From: Planococcus citri
Lineage: Eukaryota > Arthropoda > Insecta > Hemiptera > Pseudococcidae
Assembly: GCF_950023065.1 (NCBI RefSeq)
Contig: NC_088680.1
Span: forward strand, 33,716,559 to 33,780,558
Length of the DNA: 64,000 nt
Direction: 5' to 3'
Numbering within the stretch: the first letter of the stretch is position 1; each line of letters opens with the position of its first letter. Below, piece after piece: positions 9,955 to 23,279 of the stretch. The notes beneath the pieces were generated by a model. The model worked only from the letters and a program-made list of their open reading frames with translations, had not been told where the DNA came from and did no database searches. Both the position numbers and the translations under genes were made by a program.

Positions 9955-12567
9955 GTTTGCGGATTCTGAAAAGAAGACAACGATCAATTAACAAATTCAA
10001 ACTTATGATGAATTCGATAACTTCAAGAACCGGTTGAATGAGAACACATATTTGTTTCAAGAAAACGCAACTGACAATATATTTTAGCACAATAACGGCA
10101 GCAGATTAATTTAAAGGAGAAAACAAAGCGAATAGGTTCCCTCAACCTTTGAACTTCGAGATATTTTTCATAATAACAGGGATGAAAATGAAATTCGCGA
10201 TGACTAATGTGAGAGGCATAAGTATACCATATTTACACATACCCCTGCAAATATTTGTGAATGTGAGTCACGATATTCCTTATCAATTAACCGGTTATGA
10301 TCTATTCACAGTAAACATATGTTTGCAAAAAAAATAATAAACGATAGGTATATCGGTTGAAATAATGCTTACTCTGCTACGTTTGCAAAAGTTGATAACA
10401 CGTTTCTTGTTCTCGTGATAGGTTCGATCCTTACTTACATCTCATGCACGATCGCGTTTCAAATGAACGAATTTGTTCAATGAGGAAGGCATAAACTTTT
10501 CATTTATTAACTTGTATAGGTAGGTAGTTCCGAGAAATTGATATTCTTGCTATCGTGAAAGTGATAAGGTATCATCAATTCATCCAATCGTTTGAAAAAA
10601 CCTCCAGATGATGAAAATATTTACCAAAATCAATTACCTATCTCAAATTCGACACAAAAATTTATTTTCAACGTACTCGAACATCGCATAACTTAAATTA
10701 AATCTACAATTTACTTTAATTTAGATTTTTATAGATAATTTTACCATATTGCACAATCAGCACAATCAGAAGGTTGATTTTAAAAAAAGAAGGAGAGTCA
10801 AATGTGATGTTTTTTTAAAAGTAAAACTAGCCAATAGTTTGGCAAATTGGAGAGTGAAAAATCAGAAAAAAAAATTGTACCAATCTTTTTCTAAAATTGA
10901 TCATGATTATGATGGCTGTGTAATTTCATTTTTTTCGATCTAGTGGTCCGCTTACCACATCGCTCTTATGAACCTTTAAACTTTAAAGTCGTCTTTCTTC
11001 AATTAAAACATAGAGAAAATTGACAAATTCGGTTCAAATTCGGGTTCATGGTATTGAAAATTGCGCGTTATTTGACACCGTTTTTTTTTTAGTGTAGAAG
11101 TAGAACCATCAGTTTTCTGGACCAAAAGTTCTTCAAAATTTTGAAGTTTCGAGCTTTCGCTGTGTGTTATAATAAAGCAGTAGCCAGTAGCTAGCTGCGG
11201 ATCGGCAGCTCGTCAATCATAATTTTCAAAATACGGGTACAAATTACAAACGACCAAGATCTTCGAGTTTTGAGATTGAGATTGAGATCGGTCGATCGGT
11301 CCTGACTTTCAGTTTGTTCGATGCGCATATTTTCGACTTTCGTCAGGGTGGCTCTTTTCATTTACAGCTTTTTCCTAGTTTCTTCAAGAAAATAATCATC
11401 TATTCAACTTCAATCATGACCCATTGACCCATATGTTATATGACAGCGTATGACAGATAATAATTTTAAAATATGTGACGCGGTGAGCGATACCATACCA
11501 TATGTCGGAAAACTTTTTTTTGAGATAATCGCGTTTTCATGGAAAAAGTCAGAAAATATCAAAAAAAATTTTTTTGTCGATTCATATACTATGAAGCCTA
11601 TACTTTGGAATGGGTGTACCCACCGATCTCAAACACGTCGTTTTAGTGGTGAAAAACCGGTTTTACAAAAGTGCTTTTCATAAAAAAATGTCAAAAAAAA
11701 AAAAAAAAATATTATGATGTAAAACCATTAAGTAAAAGATGAAGAAAATCAAAAAAAAAAAAAAAAAAATTTAAAAATGTTACAAAAATAACCCAAACTT
11801 TCAAACACGTTTTTCTCAGAATTTTGGTTTTTGAATTTCAAAAAATACGCAACTTTAAAATTTTGAAAATTTGTCAGATTTTAATATTTTGAAAATCTGT
11901 TTGCACCATTGAAAAGAGGAAGAAAAACACTACCAGAAACCACAATAAAACGAAAAAAATTTTTGCCGACATATGGTATGGTATCGCTCACCGCGTCACA
12001 TATGTTCAACAAATAATCGCAATAATTAATAATTACTCAATTTTATTAATTATAATCATTAATTATTAATAATCCAACCATGTAATTGCTTATTTAATTT
12101 TGTTTGACTTTAATCAAAATCAAATCAAAAACCAAAAATGCAAAAATGCAATATATAAATAATATAATTTTTATTAAAAAAAAAAAAAAAAAAAATTAAA
12201 AAACAACTGTGCTGTTATTACGTCATATGCAGCTATTTCTATACAGCGCATGCGCACATCCGACCTGAGCTTTTCGTGAAGTTGTGTTTATAAAAATTGA
12301 TTATCAGCAAGCGGGCAGAGAAATTGAAATTTTTCTTCAGTTCAATTCGGTTCGGATCAAGATTCGGTGAAATTTTTCTCGTTTGTTGTTCTCTCAGATC
12401 GTATTTTTACCTAATCGACGTGCTACTTCATATCCATTCTATGTGTGTGATATACATATTTTAAGATACCTAATCGTGTTCTTGTAAAAATGATGCTGTA
12501 GTTCTAGTGATCGTGTAATCCGCATAATATCTCTTCTGTTATAAATTTGCCGCTTATTTTATCCAAA
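9955..12567. other. Intergenic region between the TPR/RS gene and Pdk
   Basis: This 2.6 kb gap separates divergent genes. It should hold the 5' untranslated exons and promoters of both. The one clear structure is the TIR element at 11474-12000. Around 12180 there is a 20-bp A run. Open frames at 10149-10337 and 10749-10943 have neither splice context nor recognisable protein. Confidence 0.6.
11474..12000. mobile_element. Non-autonomous TIR element (MITE) with TA flanks
   Basis: The ends are perfect 35-bp inverted repeats starting TGTGACGCGGTGAGCGATAC and ending with a TATGTCGG block. Homology continues past one mismatch into A/T tracts. A TA dinucleotide flanks each end (11472-11473 and 12001-12002), as expected for Tc1/mariner-type insertion. 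The 527-bp interior is A/T-rich, with A runs and no credible protein. The superfamily is inferred from the TA flanks only. Confidence 0.85.
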
Positions 12568-15500
12568 ATGAGGTTTACTTGTGCATTAAGGACAATTTCA
12601 ACATTATCGAAAATGATCGACTTCTATTCGCAATTCAGTCCTTCGTCACTTTCCATCAAGCAGTTCATCGATTTCGGTAATATTCTCTTTTCTATGTTTA
12701 GCAAGCCACTATAAATTAAATTGTCTATCAAGAAGTAATCTAGTAATATTCCTCTGTGTTAATTAATTTTTAATTTGACAGGTTTGAGTGCCTGTGAAAG
12801 AAAATCATTCCTGTTTCTAAGGAAAGAGTTACCAGTTCGATTGGCAAACATTATGAAGGAGATTCTCTTATTGCCGGAAAATTTATTGAAAACTCCGTCG
12901 GTAGTTCGATTGAACGATTGGTACGCTCAGTCTTTCACCGAAATATTAGAATTTGAGAAAGCAGATGCTGATGATACTGAAACACTCGACAGGTAGATAC
13001 GTTATACATTTCTACCAAAAGATTACACTCTTTGCAAAAATGTTTTGCTAATATGTAATTATACACGAAGAACCGTGTACTATACTTAATTAGGTCGGTT
13101 TTTAATTTCAACCCATACGCGAAAAAAATAGTACATTACATTACTAGATTAATAATGTGGGTGATTATGAACGAGTGCAAAGTTACTGCGCGAGTCGAAG
13201 ACGAGCGCTGTAACTTTGCACGAGTTCATAATCACACACTTTATTAATCGCGTAATGTAAGGTGCTTTACATAATAAACACTCGTAACCTCACCATTTTA
13301 CACTTCTGTTGTTTAGATGCAAAAAATGTGCGTCTATGAGTGACCAAACTTCACCAGTTCACCGGTTAAATTTTGTCCAAACGTAACGCGTATGTAATGA
13401 GGAGTTTCGCGGTGTTGCCACATAACACCACGTACATAATACGGCTATTATGTACGTGTTTGACCCGGCATTAGGTCGCTCATAATGACGTACATTTTGC
13501 ATCTAGCGACAGAGGTGTAATGATGAGATTACGAGTGTGTATTACGTAAAATTATCTACGCTAAACTTTGAACTTTTATCTCAAGCTTGAGACTGAATTT
13601 TTACTCGTTTTGAAACACAACAAGTACATAGATACGTGTTGAAAGAGAAAGGATTTTCTTCTCAAAGTACTGTTTGGAAAATAAACTCGCGATTTCAGCT
13701 GATAACGCGAGATTCCCCTGCTATGCCTACAGAAACATGTCCGATGACGCAGGTAATTACACGTATATGCAACGCTGTTTTCGTGTAATTTTTGTCGTAA
13801 TAATTTCTTATGATCACGTTCGTTCACCTTAATCGCGGTAGACGACTAATTATTCGTTTTCTTTGAAATTTTTTTTCTCAGTTTTTTCCCAGTCGAAAAC
13901 ACTGCCAATAATACATCGTACAAGTATAAATAAACGAACCTACGTCACATACCGGACATGACGATAATTACTCGCATCCTAGCAGACCTTTATAACCCTT
14001 TACAATGTATTTTGTTGATCTAGATTTTGTAAGTCTTTGGTGAAAATACGTAACAGACATGCCGACGTCGTCCAAACCATGGCTCACGGTGTACTCGAGT
14101 TGAAAGATTCCAACGAAATTGATTATCAAACCGAACACAGTATACAGTATTTTCTCGATCGATTTTACATGTCTCGTATCAGCATTCGTATGCTGATCAA
14201 TCAGCACAGTACGTTGAAATATTTTTTTTTTTATTATGTCAATTCGAAGAATTCAATTCGTGCTCGAACTTGTAGGCCTACGTACTTTCGTAGAAAAATT
14301 GCCATCTGTGGTGAAATGAAGTACAATTCTCGAAAAAAAAAATACTCGTTAATTTTCGAACGTATCACGAGATCATAGTTGGCCGGTGTATTCGAGTCGA
14401 GGGCAAATGTGTATTCGTTTTTTTTTTTAATTATACGGCGTAAGTAGAAGTACCCGTTCGAACTTGTATGTAATTACCTAGTATCGACAACCTTGGCTCG
14501 AATCATCTGTGTTGTTTGTTTTTGTTATGAATCGTTGTTGTATACGTATGCAATGCGAAATTCCTGCGAAAGTTGTCATTTTTTTAATAGCTAAATAATA
14601 CTGTCTCGTCAGAGCCTTGTAAGACGATCAACTTGATAAAATAATAGGTTTTTTGTTCTCTAAACCGAATGAGTGGGAGTGGCTGTACCTGCCTATAGAT
14701 TCCTATGGGGGAAAAACTGAAAGTGGAAATACCTACATCATACTATTTTAGGCTTCTCTCTCTGACTTGAGTCTGAATAAAATTAAGCTGACTCTGATTG
14801 AACCAAAATGGAATTAGATTTCGACTAATAAAATACTTATATACAAATAGTGTTTCTTTGACTGGATACTTTTTGAAATGTCCTTCGCAAAATATTGAAG
14901 AATGGTCTTGAAAGTTATGTTTTGCAAAAAAAAAAAAAGGAGGGCCTGAGGGTCGAATAAAATGATCTTAGAAACCATTTACTATACAAAAAGTTGCCTT
15001 GAAATATTCTCTACTTCGCGAAATCGCTCTAATAAGCCATTTTTTTACACATTTGGTCCATTTATTATACAATTGATGTATTAAAATATCGAATCCGGCC
15101 CGAAGGACCAAATATAGGGATTGTTTTTCAGCCAATCCTGACCAAAGAGATCCAGCCTATAGGTACTTGAAATAGGTAGGGCTAGGGGTTTTAAGTGGGA
15201 GGCTCAAGATTCACTCCAAAGTACCTACTCGTATATTATTTCAATACTCTCACTACTCTGCTTACTTGATTGTAAAGTTTAAAAAATTATTATCACTTGA
15301 AATAAGCTGCTTGCATAGAATTTCCTCGCCTATTTATCGTTGATGGCTAATCCTTGTATCTTGAAAGATAAATGCGTGAAAAAATAAAATGCTCGCCAAC
15401 ATCAACACAAAAAGGAAATAGAAAATTTAATGACCTAATTAGCGTCGATTGTTGCTTCATAAAGAAAATAAAAGATAAAAAATACGTGAACGTGAATTTT

Positions 15501-15878
15501 ATGTGCTCGCCGGGACCACACCTCCGTTAGAAGTTGAGCTATATCAACTATGACGTAATAAAGATCAAAGAAAAAATAAACCTGATTCGAAAAATTATGG
15601 TTTTGGTGCATACATAAGTAATGAAATTCGATCGAGGCTTGAAGTATATTCAATTAAAATACATAATGGTTGTAGCCTAAATAGTAGTTGGTGACTATAT
15701 AGATGTACAGGATGGGGCAAAAAAAAGTTTCACGTTTTGTTTAACTTTCATAGATTAAAAACTGTCTCAAAATAAGAAATATTCTGCTGATTTTGTTTCA
15801 AAATTTCCACATTCATTTATAATTAGAACATTAGGAACTTATGATGTTAAAAAGCAAAGAATCTAGAGTCTTTTTAAA

Positions 15879-15920
<42 letters not shown>

Positions 15921-18900
15921 AATGAGAAATAAATTTTACGACGCATAGGTAATTTTTTTTAGGGAATTTGAGAAATTATAAAACTTTAAATTCTCCACTA
16001 CCTTCAAACGATTCAATTTTTTTCAAATGGGAAAGAGTTACGTATCAAAACTTCTTATGTATTAAAAATCAAACAGTAGGTACTCGAGTTCACTTCTTGA
16101 AAAAGTTAAACTTTCTTTCAAGTGTCAAAAATTGGTCATTTTTTTTTGAAAATAATTGGTAACTCGATACGAGTTACCAAAAGTGGAAATTTTATTTCTC
16201 AGCTTTCTCAGCAAATTATAGTAATAAATTACGTAGGTATTGACGAACTTTTTTTTGCCCCACCCTGTACTTGATATCTACGTCGAATGTTTTCGTAAGG
16301 GGAAATGAACTCGGTTACATTGTTGTACGTGTAACGTTTTCATTATTTTTTTTTATGAAACTTCATTTTTATCTTGACTTATTCTTATCAGTTGAAACAA
16401 TAAGAGAGATGTTTTCTTGATTACTTTCGATAGTCGAGAATTTGTACTGTATTTCTCTGTCTCTAGTCTAAACACACTCGAATTCGTTGATTGCGATGAC
16501 TGACGTGCGGGAAATACGTATTCTCAATTCTGACGAACCACAGAATTCTTAGGAAATGAATGCATGTAAATAATAACACATTATGATTCATGTTGCTACT
16601 GAAAACTTGTTGTTCAAGGGCGTACCGCGTTATAAGTGCACTGTTAAGAAATTATTATCATGTTTTGACTTTTCAGATTTGAGACTTCAGTGTAGCTTAC
16701 GTGGGTACGTGTTAACATTATTTTCCCATTCTTGTGGAGTGTTGAGGACTTGAGAGTTGTGAATTTTTTCATTTTATTGAAGAAATTGTCTTTCTACAGA
16801 AGAATGAGAAAAATAAGAAATTCTCGACAAATTCTGTCCACAAAATAGGAAAATATTCTGAAAATTTTTGATACTTGCTGTCTGAAATGAAAAAAATGTA
16901 GGAATAACCTTATTAAAAATCGGATTTACCCATCGAATATTTTTTTTGAATGCTGAAATTCTGTGTGAATAATTTTTGAAAATTCCAGAATTGCAATGAT
17001 CTGTAGGTAGCTAGGTAACTACCCAACTTTTGTAGGGTTGAAAAATGCAAAAACTAATGAAAATTATTTCAGTACGAATATTTTAAATCGAAGAGTTCGG
17101 TTGTATGTATTTAGAAGCTCTTGAAAAATTAGCTAGGCACATTTTTTCATACTTTTTCCAATTTTTGAACAAAACTCCCAAATACCCACTTGAGTATTGA
17201 AAAAATTTATTTTTCTTTTGCAATAGACCTAAATTTTTTCAAACTTCTAAATCAGCGTACAAATGAACAGAATTTTTGAGTTCTTGTTTCGATTTTATTT
17301 CGATTTTTGAATAATCCATTTCAATTTTTTGTTTCCGTTATGTACCTACTCAATATTGGCCTAGTTTTCTTAATCTTACGTATTGATTCCAAAGTGCTGT
17401 TGAAAAAAAAAAAAAAAAAAAAAAAACAGAAATAAAAATAATCTGCAAAATATTTATTAGGATTTATTAGAATTGAAAATATAGCTTTAAAAAACTAGAA
17501 AACAAGCAAAAAATTGAAAAAGAGTATTGATAAAAATCATAAAAATTGAAAAAAAAGAAATGGAAAAATAATGGAAAGAGGTGAAAAAAGTAAAATTGGA
17601 CCGACAAAATATATCTTAGACCTTTTTAAAAGTAGGAAAATTTAAAAAAGAATGCTGAAGAAAATCATGAAATTTTTTTGAAAAACCAAAAATGATGAAG
17701 ACAGTGAAAAAATGATTAATTATTGTACCTAACCAAAAAGCAGAAATGACTGAAAAAAAAACGAAAAAATAACATTAAAACTTTTAAAAAGTAGGATAAT
17801 GATAAAAAAAAGAGAAAAAGTGAAAAAAGACAGAGGAAAGAATTTTTAAATATTACCAAAGATCAGGACAAATTCAGAAAAGTTCAAATAAGCACCGAAA
17901 AAATACCATAAAAAACCTAAAAAGAATAACGATAAAAATCAATAAAATTTCTTGACACATTCCCTCCCCCCCCCCTCAAAAAAATAACCGAAACCAAAAA
18001 AGCAGAAAAAACTAAAAACTAAAAAAAAACAAAAAAGGAAAAATTGAGAAAGAACCTGAAGAATTGAAAAATACTTATCATATAAACCTCTTAAAAGTAG
18101 AAAAATGGTCCAAAAAATTTTTTTTAATGAAAAAATATCAATAAAAATTTCAGCAAAAGTGGAGAAGATAGTAAACCCTTCTTTTCTTTTTATTCAGTGT
18201 TGCTATCTGGGCATAAATATGGTCAGATCTAGCATAATTTGAAATACATTTCACATGAGAAATTTTACCTCTGGCATCAAAACAATTTAGCATTATTTTG
18301 ACTGCTCTACGAAAACGTTTACAGACAGATGAATTTAGTTGAAAAATTGGACGAAAATTCTTTGATTTCGAGCTTTTCATTAATGGTTTTCAAGTTACAA
18401 TAATTTTTTGTGTAGTTTTCAGTTATTTTTTCGATGAGATTTTGAAATTGAAAAGCTTTTCGAAATTTTTTTTAGGTGAACTCGATTAAAAATCCTGATA
18501 CACAATGCAAATAAAAATGGCATACATTTCTAGAACAATTCAGTTGTGATTTTGGCATAATTTAACGTGAAATGAGCGAGAGAAAAAATTCAGAAATTCT
18601 CTTTGACATTCAAAAATTTTCAAAATCAACTCATACCAGCAAAAAAAGTTCCAGAAATCTAGCATAGTTATGTGAAAAAATTAGGCATAATTATTTTTTC
18701 TCCTGTTATTCCTCGCATGATTAGCGTATTCTTTCCTATTGTCTTTCCTCCATCAGTCCATTTGGCATAAAAATTGTAAAAAAATTGTCCATATTGATTC
18801 CTTATTCGATCCAAGTACTGACATCCTCTAGTCTTAGATTTGAAATCTACGATTCTCAGCATCTCTTTTGAAAAATTGAGTTTTATTTACGAATATCGTA

Positions 18901-21900
18901 GGAAATTTTATTACCTACCTACTTGCTTTTATTTTATAAGAAGATTAGGAAATTTCCACGTTTCTACATTCTATATGTAGTTCTCAAAATTGCACTCGCA
19001 ATGCAGAAAGCAATTTATTATGACAATTAAATTCTTGTAATTGCTTGGAAAAAATGTACGTACGATCTCATGACTACAAGTTTAAGCACGTTTTTTTTTT
19101 CTAAATTTTTACTACAAATATGTGTGAGTACGGTACATACAAGTTACCGTAATAAAAGTAAATTATGCTACGGCACAACTTGTGCGATTTCGCCAACATT
19201 GTTTTTTTTCTATTTTTCAGCACTTCTTTTTGGCAATGAAATACTCAGTGATTCTCAAACTAGACATATTGGTTGCATTGATCCGCAATGTGATATTGTA
19301 GCCGTTGTTAAAGATGCTTACGATAATGCTCGACTATTATGTGATCAGTATTATTTGAGATCGCCCGAATTGACTGTAAAAGAAGTTAATGGTGAGTAAT
19401 CAATAATTGAGCCACTAATTAGTATGATTTTAATTAAGCTATAGGTACCTATAATATACCGAATATCTGTGTTTTTTATGTGCAGCTCTACAACCAAATG
19501 TTCCTGTAAAAATCGTCTACGTTCCGTCTCATTTGTATCATATGATTTTTGAATTATTTAAAAACTCAATGAGAGCCGTAGTCGAACATCATGAAGAAGC
19601 CGATGATCTTCCAGAGATCAATGTGTACGTTGTATGCGGCAAAGAAGACATTTGCATCAAGGTAAGGAATTGTCTCGATGTAAATACCATATCGAGTAAT
19701 GACTGCATGTACTAGTAGTACTCGATTACAATTATTACCGGTTTACAGTAAATAGGTCTTTTTTTTTTTTTTAATTGAATAACAGCCTATCATGTTACGC
19801 TATCGTGTAATTTAATAGATTGATGATGTGACTGTCACATTTAATAGAATTACTCTTACTGTATAGAGTAACGACTAACAACCTCGTTTATATATTCGAT
19901 GTCGTCCTTATTTTGTCATTTACATTGTAATATTTACAGATCTCAGATCGTGGTGGAGGTATTCCGAGAAGTCTTACCGATCGTTTGTTTACGTACATGT
20001 ACTCAACCGCACCGAAACCGGCTGCTTCGGATATAAACACCGTACCACTGGCAGGTACGGTGATGCACAGTATTAAAAACTTTGATCAACTTTTAATTGC
20101 TTGAGGCTGCTTATGGCTGCGTGAATTTCATTCAAGCATTGAAAGTTTTATGGTTTAAGGGTTATGCTAATAATATGATCGAAGCCCATTACCTCCCCTC
20201 CATTTCTACAGAATGGAGCCGTCGGAAGCCACAATAGGACCAAAGAAAATTTCATTTTTGTTCCCTCCCCCCTCTCCACCCTGAAAAACTGAGTCCTAGT
20301 CCTCGAAAAATTACAAAATTGAAAACTTGAGATTATGAACATTGAAATTTTTCGATGAATTTGAATATTTTATGAACTTTCGAACACGTCGTCGGGCCCT
20401 CCTACAAAGTTGAGACTTGGGATAAATTGCTCTCTGCTCTTCAGTCTCCAACGGACTTATTGCAAAATCTGATAAACTCAGCCTTTGGGCAATCTGTGAA
20501 ACAGTTAGAAATGAATTTTGTTGCAATTCCAACAAATTTTATGACATTAAAGCTTAAAATCAGAATAATCTTTCTCAAACATTTTTTTAAAAATTATTTA
20601 GTGTATGAAATTGGATTTAAACTTTTTGAAAAATTTATGTGCAATCAAATTTTATTCGGTAAAAAATAGAGGGAAAGGAGAGTGTCCTCTAAATATAATT
20701 TTTGGTAGATTTTACAAGTCTTTGAGATTACAATTTTTTTTTTGTTGAGAAATTGATGTTGATTTTTTTTTATTTAATACGTCATGAAATAGGTCTTCAG
20801 TAATTCAGAATCGGAAAAATTGAGCGAATCATTTCTCAGAAAAACTGCGTACTCTGCACCAAATCGATCAAATTCAACGTTTTTTGAAATATGACTCTCC
20901 CTCCCCCTCCCCCCATTTTGATGAAGTTTTGGGAGGAAAGTTTAAAATCATGTGGCACATCGTTCATTAGATTTTTGATGGTGCTGGTTTTTAATTTCAA
21001 CTCACTTATTTAATCTAATCCTCCCCCCCCCCCATGCGTTCTATGGTGATTCAGATTTCGAAAAAATCGTAAAGATCGTGCGACATGAGGTTTGTTCGGA
21101 GTTTTGTGGTGCTAATTTCGAATTTCAGATCAATTTTCCTTTTCTTCTCTCTCTTTTTTTTTGGTTATTCTCACTGTCTCTGTTTTCCTTCCTCCCTGCT
21201 ACACTTAAATAAAAACTAATAGGTACATACTTATATTTGAAAAAAAATGAACATGTTGATCTTTTTTTGATGAATATTCAAAATTGGGGTGTTGAGTCAT
21301 CAAATTTAATTTCTGAAAAAAATGATCAAACTGCGAAAGAAACGTGTATACTTACTCGTACAGATAATTTTTTGATTTTTTCCCTCTTTTTTCATGATCT
21401 CAAAAATTACATAATTTGTTTTATTTTTATAAATTTTAAAAAATTAGGTTAGGTACTTGAAATTTTTTTGAATCATCTTTTTGAAGAACTATGATTTTTA
21501 CTAAATTTATTTCAACCAAATTTATCCTGTTGAGTATTTTTTCATCAAACAGAAAAATTTCAAAACATTTCGAGCAATATATTTCCTCGAAAAAAAAGGG
21601 GTACAAACTGTGGAATTTTAGGAAAAATTCAACATTTTGACTTATAACTTGGTTTAATTAATTTTTTATGATTTATTAAAAAAAAAAGCTTTGAATGTTC
21701 TAATTTTTTCCACTTATTAGAAAAGTCAAAAACTTCCTTTTGCAATTGAAAAAAAAAACTTGGCTCACAAATTTTTTTGGAATTGATTGACAATGAAACA
21801 GAATTGAATTTGAGGAGCTAAATCATGTTCCATACTTGAGCTTTTTTCATGTTATCTTTACATTTCTCCAATTTCCCTTTTCATTTTATTTTTTTTTCGA

Positions 21901-23279
21901 AAAATGGACGGTAAACTAATTTAAAGGGAAAAAATGTTTTCGAAATTTTTCAATTTTTTGAACAATAAATTAAAATTTTATCGATTAATTCTACATTTCG
22001 AGTTTTTTAGCTCATAAACCACTTATTTGTTTGTTTGATTGAAAAAAAAAGATGATTTTCGTTTCCTTGATTTAATCTACTGAAGTTGATCGTCTCAACA
22101 AATGAAAATAGGCCAGCTTTAATTAGGTTTAATGATTCAAGATGAAAATTTATTTTACGCCAAAGATAAGCTGAAAGTTGTAATCTTAATTTCTTGTTTG
22201 CCCCAAAAAAATTGAATTATTCGTGCATCTGGGTAAACATCCGACTCCGAAGATAATCGAATGTGACCGAGCTAAAATTATACAATGTTCAACAATTTCG
22301 ATTCTGATTACATGTAATTTTTGTTCCACTTCTTTTACCTGAAGTACTAATTAGGTACTTATTCAGTACTCGGTGGTTAGAGGTTAAATAAAAGAAAAAT
22401 GCACTATTTTTCTTTTGGGTAACGTATCTTCACTTTCAACCGATAATCCGATCTGGGCATTATTGCTCAAAATTTGCATCACTGATTTAAAAAAAAAAAA
22501 ATTAAACTCATAATCACCCTCATCAGCTTAATGGATTATAGGAAATTTTTCAACGCAGGGCCGAGAAAATGAAATTTTCCTTTTATGTATTCTTGACCAA
22601 GTTGTAATAAATTGATTGTCGAATTTTTACAGGTTACGGTTACGGATTACCTATTTCACGTTTATATGCACGTTATTTCCACGGTGATTTATCTTTATTG
22701 TCGTGCGATGGACTTGGTACAGACGCAATCATATATTTAAAAGTAAATTTTTATTGCAATTTTATTATATTTTCTAGTCACGATCAATATGTATTTACGA
22801 TACCTACATACATAAGTTAAATTTTGCAAAGCTCGCCAAATCAACGACCTTGCCAATAGATACGTGAAAGTGGTTTGTAGGTAGACGACAGAAGTTGTAT
22901 TGCATTTTACTGCGAGATAAAATGCGATAATTTAATACGTATAATTGCTTTTGAATTGTAAATTTGCATTCACGCGTTGGTAAAGGTCGTCGAAATGATT
23001 AAAATTCAAGTTTCAAGTCGATAATAGGATGAGTGTTTTTTTTTCTCTCGAATTGGTAACACTGTCGAATATCCTAATTAAAAAATAATACATTACGAAC
23101 GAATTTCAATTAAACATTATTACGCGTAACTAATTATTTTGTTTTTATAGGCGTTATCGAACGAAGCAAATGAACTTCTACCCATATTCAATAAGAATTC
23201 GACGCGATACTACCGTACAATTATACCGACCGGTGATTGGAGCGGGAACCGGAGTTTTCATTCTAAAATACATTCGTAA
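12568..23279 (+). CDS. Pdk: Pyruvate dehydrogenase (acetyl-transferring) kinase, mitochondrial
   Basis: PDK phosphorylates the E1-alpha subunit of pyruvate dehydrogenase in the mitochondrial matrix and switches the complex off. Eight exons give 401 codons: 12568-12676, 12782-12992, 14024-14208, 19221-19391, 19486-19661, 19940-20054, 22633-22742 and 23151-23279. The N-terminal helical domain contains FIDFGLSACERKSFLFLRKE and RMLINQH. The ATP-binding GHKL fold shows the N box (FELFKNSMRAVVEHH, about residue 250), the G1 box SDRGGGIPRSL (about 286), the ATP-lid element TYMYSTAPKP and the G2 box GYGYGLPISRLYARYF. The C-terminal DW pair that binds the partner subunit is present in TGDWSGN. The Arg/Ser/Thr-rich start (MRFTCALRTISTLSK) fits a mitochondrial presequence. 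Intron 3 is 5 kb; introns 2, 3 and 6 carry repeats or homopolymer tracts. Confidence 0.96.
12993..14023. other. Pdk: Pdk intron 2
   Basis: Most of this 1 kb intron is taken up by the nested palindromes at 13131-13548. The remainder has no coding signal. Confidence 0.75.
13131..13548. repeat. Nested palindromes (foldback cluster) in Pdk intron 2
   Basis: There are three inverted repeats. (1) 13131-13186 pairs with about 13210-13265 around a 23-bp loop; the core is CGAGTGCAAAGTTAC and its complement. (2) About 13272-13346 pairs with 13474-13548; the arms carry ACACTCGTAA and TTTGCATCTA-type blocks. (3) Inside the second loop, 13430-13459 is a 13-bp-arm hairpin reading CACGTACATAATA with its complement. 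A single transcript could fold into a two-headed structure. No target-site duplication is obvious. Confidence 0.8.
14209..19220. other. Pdk: Pdk intron 3 (5.0 kb)
   Basis: This long intron contains the TA-flanked element at 15708-16267. From about 16790 to 18660 it is strongly A-rich on the plus strand, with dozens of GAAAAA-type runs and a 24-bp A tract near 17403. No nested gene is supported. Short frames at 15435-15653, 18150-18380 and 18668-18862 lack any recognisable protein or splice structure. Confidence 0.7.
15708..16267. mobile_element. Non-autonomous TIR element (MITE) with TA flanks, in Pdk intron 3
   Basis: The inverted ends are 22 bp with one mismatch, CAGGRTGGGGC followed by an A run and GTT. 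TA flanks both ends (15706-15707 and 16268-16269). The 560-bp interior contains a T tract of about 34 bases at 15882-15915 and no credible protein. It is probably a deletion derivative of a Tc1/mariner-type transposon, inferred from the TA target and terminal CAG. Confidence 0.85.
20055..22632. other. Pdk: Pdk intron 6 (2.6 kb)
   Basis: This is AT-rich intron sequence with several C-rich patches (about 20265, 20890 and 21025) embedded in a weak, diverged duplication of about 150 bp near 20880-21140. Several short frames are present but none resembles a protein. Confidence 0.6.
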
